27,906 nucleotides of DNA from JAIYDJ01 sp031398695 (GTDB lineage: Bacteria > Pseudomonadota > Alphaproteobacteria > Rhodobacterales > Rhodobacteraceae), in assembly GCA_031398695.1 (NCBI GenBank), contig JANNNU010000092.1, positions 1-27,906 of the forward strand. The letters run 5' to 3'. Numbering within the stretch: the first letter of the stretch is position 1; the number at the start of each line of letters is the position of its first letter. The translations under genes and the position numbers were made by a program. Of this stretch, positions 23,441 to 27,906 are shown piece after piece. The notes below the pieces were generated by a model, which was given only the letters and a program-made list of their open reading frames with translations, was not told the DNA's origin and searched no databases.

Positions 23441-24714
23441 GACGGCGGTCCGTGAAAGTTGAATGCGATGCCCGACACGTCGTCGGGGAAGTCCGACGCG
23501 CCGTGATGCGCCGCAAGGTCCCAGACCAGCGCCTCCAGCAGGTCGGGGCTGGCCAGAAGGCGGCTGGCCTGCACCAGGGCGACCGCGCCCTCGGTGCCAA
23601 GCTCCACGCCCTGGGGATCGGGGCATTCGGTGATGCCGTCCGACATCAGCAGCAGCCGGTCGCCGGGCGCGAGGCGCAGCGTGATGCGGTCATAGGTGGC
23701 GCCCGCGATCAGCCCGATCGGCAAGCCACCCTCTCCCACGACCTGCACGTCACCGCCTGCGCGCAGGACCAGCGGGTGCGGGTGCCCGGCCTGCACCAGC
23801 CGGACCTCGCCGTTGTGCAGGTCGACCTCGGCGTAGACCATGGTGAAATACTGATCCACCTGCACCCGTTCGAGCATCATCTTGTTCAGCCGGAACGCGA
23901 CCATCTCGGGCGGCCAGGCATCGGCGTGCCCATGAGGGCCGTTAGACATCGTGATGTTCTGGTCGGGCGCCCCGGCCGACAAAAGCCCCGCCAGCCGCGC
24001 CGTCAGCATGGCCGACGCCACCCCGTGTCCGGACACATCGAAGGAGAACATCACCAGACGGCGCGGGTTGATCAGAAAGCTGCCGACCAGATCGCCCCCC
24101 ACATGCCCCGACGGGATCAGCATCATCGACACCGCCCCGCTGCCGTAGTCGCGGTACCGGTCGCGCACCAGCGTCTGCTGCAGCTTGCGCGCCTCGATCA
24201 GGTCGCGGTCGAGCGAATCGTAGACCTTCTGCAACTGATCCAGCGTCGAGTTCACCAGACGGTTCTTTTCCACGAGCTCGCTTTGCATGCCGATAATGCG
24301 TTCACCGGCCCGCAGGCGCGCCCGCAGTTCGTCGGCGCTGACGGGTTTGGTCAGGAAATCGTCGGCGCCCTGTTCCAGACCATCGGCAATCTCGGCCTTT
24401 TCGGATTTCGAGGTCAGCAGGATGAAATAGCCATACCCCTCGCGCGGCAGCGCGCGAAAGGCGCGGCACAGGTCCAGCCCCGACATGCCGGGCATCATCC
24501 AGTCGCTGAGCACGATGTCGAACGGCAGCAGATGACACAGCGCCAACGCCTCTTCGCCCGAGGCGGCTTCGGTTACCCGGTAGCCCCAGCGCGCCAGCTG
24601 CATCGACAGCATCCGGCGCTGCGCCTTGCTGTCATCGACGACCAAAACATGGTGCCACGCCCCCGTCACGGGAGCTGGATCGCGATGTTGACCCAGATGC
24701 ACGGTTGCCGACAC
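23437..24714 (-). CDS. Response regulator with SpoIIE/PP2C-type phosphatase output (RbaY/RsbU-like)
   Basis: Two-domain signalling protein, 425 residues. A receiver domain (about 22-135) has the acidic pocket VDDS (26-29), phospho-acceptor Asp71 in LSDWMMPG, Thr101 and Lys123 (LTKPVS). A helical linker, likely coiled coil (about 140-185), leads to a PPM/SpoIIE phosphatase domain (about 190-420). Its metal-binding acids are Asp208 (GGDLVG), Asp226 (FDVSGHG), Asp359 (MSDGITE) and Asp411/412 (DDVS). Such proteins dephosphorylate an anti-anti-sigma factor (STAS protein) in partner-switching pathways; RbaY of Rhodobacter capsulatus is a known example. No STAS or anti-sigma kinase gene lies in this window. 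The start is GTG with AGAGG upstream. It is divergent from an Hpt gene. Confidence 0.92.
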   Translation of the reverse strand: MSATVHLGQHRDPAPVTGAWHHVLVVDDSKAQRRMLSMQLARWGYRVTEAASGEEALALCHLLPFDIVLSDWMMPGMSGLDLCRAFRALPREGYGYFILLTSKSEKAEIADGLEQGADDFLTKPVSADELRARLRAGERIIGMQSELVEKNRLVNSTLDQLQKVYDSLDRDLIEARKLQQTLVRDRYRDYGSGAVSMMLIPSGHVGGDLVGSFLINPRRLVMFSFDVSGHGVASAMLTARLAGLLSAGAPDQNITMSNGPHGHADAWPPEMVAFRLNKMMLERVQVDQYFTMVYAEVDLHNGEVRLVQAGHPHPLVLRAGGDVQVVGEGGLPIGLIAGATYDRITLRLAPGDRLLLMSDGITECPDPQGVELGTEGAVALVQASRLLASPDLLEALVWDLAAHHGASDFPDDVSGIAFNFHGPPS

Positions 24715-24757
24715 GTTGACCTCTTGGCTTGTCCAGCCCCTGTCTTGACCAACCGCC

Positions 24758-24772
24758 TTAAGGTTCCGTGAA
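24758..24772. promoter_or_regulatory. CtrA-like half-site pair between the response regulator and Hpt genes
   Basis: TTAA-N7-TGAA lies midway in the 155-bp gap between the divergent receiver-phosphatase and Hpt genes. It differs by one base from the CtrA consensus TTAA-N7-TTAA. CtrA is known to control signalling and motility genes in Rhodobacterales. With one mismatch this is only a candidate. Confidence 0.25.
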
Positions 24773-24869
24773 CGCTAAAGTCTTAGATTCTGCGGCAGAT
24801 CGCGGTCACCGGATGTTAAGCGCGATCCCCCACCCTTGCTGCAGGCATATGGCCAGAGGCGGGGCAAAG

Positions 24870-25196
24870 ATGATTGACTGGGATCGGGTCAGGGATCTGC
24901 GGGCGGAAATCGGGGAAGCCGATTTCGTCGAGGTGGCCATCCTGTTTTTGGACGAATCAGACGAGGTGACCGCCCGACTGACCCGCGCCCGCGGGGCGCA
25001 GGTGCTGGAACAGGACCTGCACTTTCTCAAGGGGGCGGCGCTGAACCTCGGCTTTGCCCAACTCGCGGCGCTGTGCCAGGACGGCGAGCGGCGGGCGTCG
25101 GCAGGATCCACCGACGTCGATATCGAATCCGTGCAAGGCGCTTATGCGGTGTCGCGCCAGACGTTCTTGGCCTCGTGCGGGGTGGTGATCGCCTAG
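24870..25196 (+). CDS. Hpt domain phosphotransfer protein
   Basis: Single-domain histidine phosphotransfer protein, 108 residues, all helical. The phosphorylatable His51 sits in HFLKGAALNLGF (51-62), the canonical Hpt motif HxLKGxxxNxG. It most likely passes phosphate to or from a receiver, and the divergent receiver-phosphatase next door is the obvious candidate partner. The ATG at 24870 gives the usual MIDWDRV-type N-terminus; an in-frame ATG at 24849 is the alternative. A GGGG stretch lies about five bases upstream, a modest Shine-Dalgarno. The stop codon overlaps the ilvA stop on the other strand by 4 bp. Confidence 0.88.
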   Translation: MIDWDRVRDLRAEIGEADFVEVAILFLDESDEVTARLTRARGAQVLEQDLHFLKGAALNLGFAQLAALCQDGERRASAGSTDVDIESVQGAYAVSRQTFLASCGVVIA

Positions 25197-26440
25197 ATCA
25201 GGAATTCGGCCAGAATCTCGTCGTTCGTGATGTCGCGCCAGGCGAAACTCGCCGCATCGAGCGCCGCAAACAGCCGGGCGAAACTGCCGGCCTCTTTCGT
25301 CTCGATGCCGATCAGCACCGAGCCGAAATTGCGCGCCGATTTCTTGAGGTATTCGAACCGGGCGATGTCATCGTCCGGCCCCAGCATGGCCAGAAATTCG
25401 CGGAGGGCCCCCGGACGCTGCGGCATGCGTAGGATGAAATACTTTTTCACACCCGAATATCGCTGGGCGCGCTCCTTGACCTCGGGCAGCCGTTCGAAGT
25501 CGAAATTGCCGCCCGAGGTGATGCAGACCACCGTCTTGCCCGCGATCTGGTCGGCCAGTTCGGGCAGCACATCGACGGCCAGCGCGCCCGCCGGTTCCAG
25601 CACGATGCCCTCGACGTTCAGCATTTCCAGCATGGTGACGCAGATGCGGTCCTCGGGGGCCAGCAGGACCTCGGCCGGGTTGACCCAGGACAACAGGCGA
25701 TAGTTTGCCTCGCCCAGCCGTGCCACCGCCGCGCCGTCGACGAACGAATTGATCCGCGCAAGCTTGACCGGCTCGTGCGCCAGCAGAGCCGCCATCAGGC
25801 TGGCCCCGCCCACCGGCTCGACAAAGCGGTATTCGGTCAGGGGCGAGCAGGCGCGCAGATAGGTGGTCACGCCCGACGCAAGGCCACCGCCCCCCACCGG
25901 CAGGATCACCATGTCAGGCGACCGGCCCAGCTGGTCGAGCAGTTCGACCGCCACCGAGGCCTGCCCCTCGATCACGTCGGGGTCGTCGAACGGCGACAGG
26001 AAATGCGCGCCCTCGTCGACGCAATAGGTCTGCGCCGCTGCGAGCGTCTGGTCGAAATAGTCGCCGGTCAGCACGATCCGCACCGCGTCGCCGCCGAACG
26101 CCCGGGTCTTGTCGATCTTTTGCTGCGGCGTGGTCACCGGCATAAAGATCGTGCCCGTCGCCCCGAAATGCCGGCAGGCAAAGGCAACCCCCTGCGCGTG
26201 GTTTCCGGCCGACGCGCAGACGAACGCGGTGACATCGGGCCGCCGGTCCCGCAGCTTGCGCATCGCGGTGAAGGCCCCGCGCAGCTTGTAACTCCTCACC
26301 GGCGACAGATCCTCGCGCTTCAGCCATATGTCCGCCCCGTAGCGCGCCGACAGATGCTCGTTTCTCTGCAACGGCGTGCGGGGAAACAGATCGCGCAGGG
26401 CGCGGGTGGATTGGCGGGCGGCGTCGGTGAAATCTGTCAT
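25193..26440 (-). CDS. ilvA: Threonine ammonia-lyase IlvA (short form)
   Basis: PLP enzyme that deaminates threonine to 2-oxobutanoate, the first committed step of isoleucine synthesis, 415 residues. Catalytic Lys52 lies in RSYKLRGAF. Other PLP-site segments are SAGNHAQG (77-84), the phosphate-binding VGGGGLASG (182-190) and SGGN (309-312). The C-terminal ACT-like regulatory domain (about 332-415) occurs once, as in the Bacillus-type short form, not twice as in E. coli IlvA. Feedback control by isoleucine is therefore possible but not certain. The ATG at 26440 is the family start; a longer reading to 26503 is unsupported. It is divergent from argG across 101 bp. Confidence 0.94.
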   Translation of the reverse strand: MTDFTDAARQSTRALRDLFPRTPLQRNEHLSARYGADIWLKREDLSPVRSYKLRGAFTAMRKLRDRRPDVTAFVCASAGNHAQGVAFACRHFGATGTIFMPVTTPQQKIDKTRAFGGDAVRIVLTGDYFDQTLAAAQTYCVDEGAHFLSPFDDPDVIEGQASVAVELLDQLGRSPDMVILPVGGGGLASGVTTYLRACSPLTEYRFVEPVGGASLMAALLAHEPVKLARINSFVDGAAVARLGEANYRLLSWVNPAEVLLAPEDRICVTMLEMLNVEGIVLEPAGALAVDVLPELADQIAGKTVVCITSGGNFDFERLPEVKERAQRYSGVKKYFILRMPQRPGALREFLAMLGPDDDIARFEYLKKSARNFGSVLIGIETKEAGSFARLFAALDAASFAWRDITNDEILAEFLI

Positions 26441-26480
26441 GCGTCTGCATAGCGCGGGCGGTGCGCAAGGCCAATCGGTC

Positions 26481-26509
26481 TTGTTCCGACGGTCAAAAGC
26501 CAATACAGG
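26481..26509 (+). promoter_or_regulatory. Candidate argG promoter
   Basis: TTGTTC (26481-26486) and TACAGG (26504-26509) are spaced by 17 bases and would give a leader of about 25 nt to the argG ATG. The -10 is poor, so this is tentative. The 101-bp gap 26441-26541 must also hold the ilvA promoter; I could not identify it. Confidence 0.3.
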
Positions 26510-26541
26510 CGATTTTCAGTCATAGTCCGGGAGCCTGCCCC

Positions 26542-27786
26542 ATGTCCTCTGCCACCTCCGCGCCGAAAAAAGTCGTTCTCGCCTATTCCGGCGGTCTGGA
26601 CACCTCGATCATCCTGAAATGGCTGCAGAACGAATACGGTTGCGAGGTCATCACCTTTACCGCCGATCTGGGACAGGGCGAGGAGCTGGAACCGGCCCGC
26701 GCCAAGGCCGTGATGCTGGGCATCAAGCCCGAGAACATCCACATCGAGGATGTGCGCGAAGAATTCGTGCGCGACTTCGTGTTTCCGATGTTCCGGGCGA
26801 ATGCGCTTTATGAAGGGCTGTATCTCTTGGGCACGTCGATCGCCCGCCCGCTGATCGCCAAGCGGCTGGTCGAGATCGCGGCGGAAACCGGCGCGGATGC
26901 GGTGGCGCATGGCGCGACCGGCAAGGGCAACGATCAGGTGCGGTTCGAGCTGTCGGCGCTGGCGCTGAACCCGCATCTGCGGGTGATCGCACCGTGGCGT
27001 GAATGGTCGCTGCAATCGCGGACACAGTTGCTGGCCTATGCCGAGGCGAACCAGATCCCGATCGCCAAGGACAAGCGCGGCGAGGCGCCGTTCAGCGTCG
27101 ATGCAAACCTGTTGCACACCTCGTCCGAAGGCAAGGTGCTGGAGAACCCCGCCGAGGAAGCGCCCGACTACGTCTACCAGCGCGTGACGCCGGTCGAACA
27201 GGCCCCCGACCAGGCGGAAATGGTCGAGATCACCTTCGAACGCGGCGATGCCGTGGCGATCGACGGAGTGTCGATGTCGCCCGCCACCCTGCTGACCAAG
27301 CTGAACGAGTTGGGCGCGAAACATGGGGTGGGCGTGCTCGACCTCGTCGAAAACCGCTTCGTCGGCATGAAATCCCGCGGTATCTATGAGACTCCCGGCG
27401 GCACGATCCTGCTTGAGGCGCATCGCGGCATCGAACAGATCACGCTGGATGCGGGCGCAGGCCACCTGAAGGACAGCATCATGCCGCGCTATGCCGAGCT
27501 GATCTACAACGGCTTCTGGTTCTCGCCGGAGCGCGAGATGTTGCAGGCGCTGATCGACAAGTCTCAGGACCACGTCACCGGCACCGTCCGGGTGAAGCTT
27601 TACAAGGGCTGCGCGCGCACCGTGGCCCGCTGGTCTGATCACTCGCTTTACAGCGAAAAGCACGTGACTTTCGAGGAAGACGCCGGTGCCTACGACCAGA
27701 AGGATGCCGCAGGCTTCATTCGCTTGAACGCCCTGCGCCTGAAACTGATCGCAACGCGGAACGCGCGGGTCGCCGGAAAGCCTTAA
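26542..27786 (+). CDS. argG: Argininosuccinate synthase
   Basis: ATP-dependent enzyme joining citrulline and aspartate in arginine synthesis, 414 residues, full length for the family. The N-type ATP pyrophosphatase P-loop AYSGGLDTS lies at 14-22. The substrate-binding GATGKGNDQVRFE block is at 124-136, and REWSLQSRTQLLAYAE, PFSVDANLLHTSSEG and the VENRFVGMKSRGIYETPGG region are all present. The ATG at 26542 has GGGAG about ten bases upstream; an upstream in-frame ATG at 26461 overlaps the divergent promoter region and is unlikely. It is a single gene with no terminator of the classic type seen directly after it. Confidence 0.97.
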   Translation: MSSATSAPKKVVLAYSGGLDTSIILKWLQNEYGCEVITFTADLGQGEELEPARAKAVMLGIKPENIHIEDVREEFVRDFVFPMFRANALYEGLYLLGTSIARPLIAKRLVEIAAETGADAVAHGATGKGNDQVRFELSALALNPHLRVIAPWREWSLQSRTQLLAYAEANQIPIAKDKRGEAPFSVDANLLHTSSEGKVLENPAEEAPDYVYQRVTPVEQAPDQAEMVEITFERGDAVAIDGVSMSPATLLTKLNELGAKHGVGVLDLVENRFVGMKSRGIYETPGGTILLEAHRGIEQITLDAGAGHLKDSIMPRYAELIYNGFWFSPEREMLQALIDKSQDHVTGTVRVKLYKGCARTVARWSDHSLYSEKHVTFEEDAGAYDQKDAAGFIRLNALRLKLIATRNARVAGKP

Positions 27787-27842
27787 CCCTCTCTCAGTGG
27801 GGCAAATATCCGGCCTTATGTAGCAAACGCACCAACAAAATA

Positions 27843-27874
27843 GAATCCTTAGCGGCCTGTTTCCGCTAAGATTC
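27843..27874. repeat. Bulged inverted repeat downstream of argG
   Basis: GAATC(C)TTAGCGG (27843-27855) pairs with CCGCTAAGATTC (27863-27874) over 12 bp with one bulged C and a 7-base loop. No T-run follows, so it is not a textbook terminator for argG. It lies just before a possible new start codon at 27879, so it could instead be an operator or leader hairpin. A TAGAAT hexamer overlaps its left edge. Confidence 0.45.
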
Positions 27875-27878
27875 CGGC

Positions 27879-27906
27879 ATGTTGGACAAGTCGATAGATA
27901 GCGCGC
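27879..27906 (+). CDS. Possible start of the next gene (partial)
   Basis: An ATG at 27879 opens a reading frame, MLDKSIDSA, that runs off the window without a stop. The composition is plausible for a protein start, but there is no clear Shine-Dalgarno and only nine codons are visible. Product unknown. Confidence 0.35.

Noticed and set aside
26437..27663. 408-codon open frame on the minus strand opposite argG
   Set aside because: Antisense to a highly conserved gene and without any domain of its own.
1..27906. Search for mobile elements, CRISPR repeats, tRNA genes, toxin-antitoxin or defence genes
   Set aside because: None seen: no transposase or integrase motifs, no regular short repeats, no cloverleaf-type sequence that I could recognise by eye.

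Overview
The window is GC-rich, densely packed chromosomal DNA. Gene content and protein style point to an alphaproteobacterium of the Rhodobacterales (Rhodobacteraceae/Roseobacter type). Pointers are TamA/TamB, a ComF-GrxC-Nit cluster beside a degenerate BioC-like methyltransferase, the short form of IlvA, a response-regulator/SpoIIE phosphatase divergent from an Hpt gene, and many 4-bp ATGA overlaps. I see no tRNA, rRNA, CRISPR array, insertion sequence, integrase or prophage gene, and no obvious compositional island. This is ordinary core genome.

Layout. 1-2.0 kb: ubiG (ubiquinone O-methyltransferase) converging on an aldo/keto reductase. 2.1-7.5 kb: a tamA-tamB operon for outer-membrane assembly, the two genes overlapping at TTGA. 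7.5-10.8 kb, minus strand: comF, grxC, a nitrilase-family amidase and a MarR regulator tightly packed, followed by a YihY/BrkB membrane protein that may have its own stress promoter. 10.8-12.8 kb, plus strand: a methyltransferase-like protein and hemH, closed by a strong bidirectional terminator shared with a 60-aa exported or membrane peptide gene on the other strand. 13.2-15.0 kb: an envelope cluster with a Tat-type L,D-transpeptidase, a CAP-domain lipoprotein and a lipoprotein L,D-transpeptidase. 15.1-16.4 kb: an RlmD/TrmA-family RNA methyltransferase with Fe-S cysteines. 16.4-22.9 kb, minus strand: a likely five-gene operon hslO - CoA-type NUDIX hydrolase - cca - two tandem, collinear ABC exporter half-transporters. 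23.0-25.2 kb: a second NUDIX hydrolase, a receiver-SpoIIE phosphatase and a divergent Hpt protein. 25.2-27.8 kb: ilvA and argG, divergent. A possible further gene starts at 27879 and leaves the window.

Themes are envelope biogenesis (tamAB, two L,D-transpeptidases, CAP lipoprotein, ABC pair), redox and stress upkeep (grxC, glutathione-type amidase, Hsp33, CoA NUDIX) and a phosphorelay to sigma-factor type signalling module. No clearly new multi-gene system is visible. The items most worth a second look are the 60-aa peptide gene, the methyltransferase lacking its SAM-binding glycine loop, the receiver-phosphatase/Hpt pair, the collinear ABC duplication, and two exact GGAAC-N17-CGTT promoter-like motifs.
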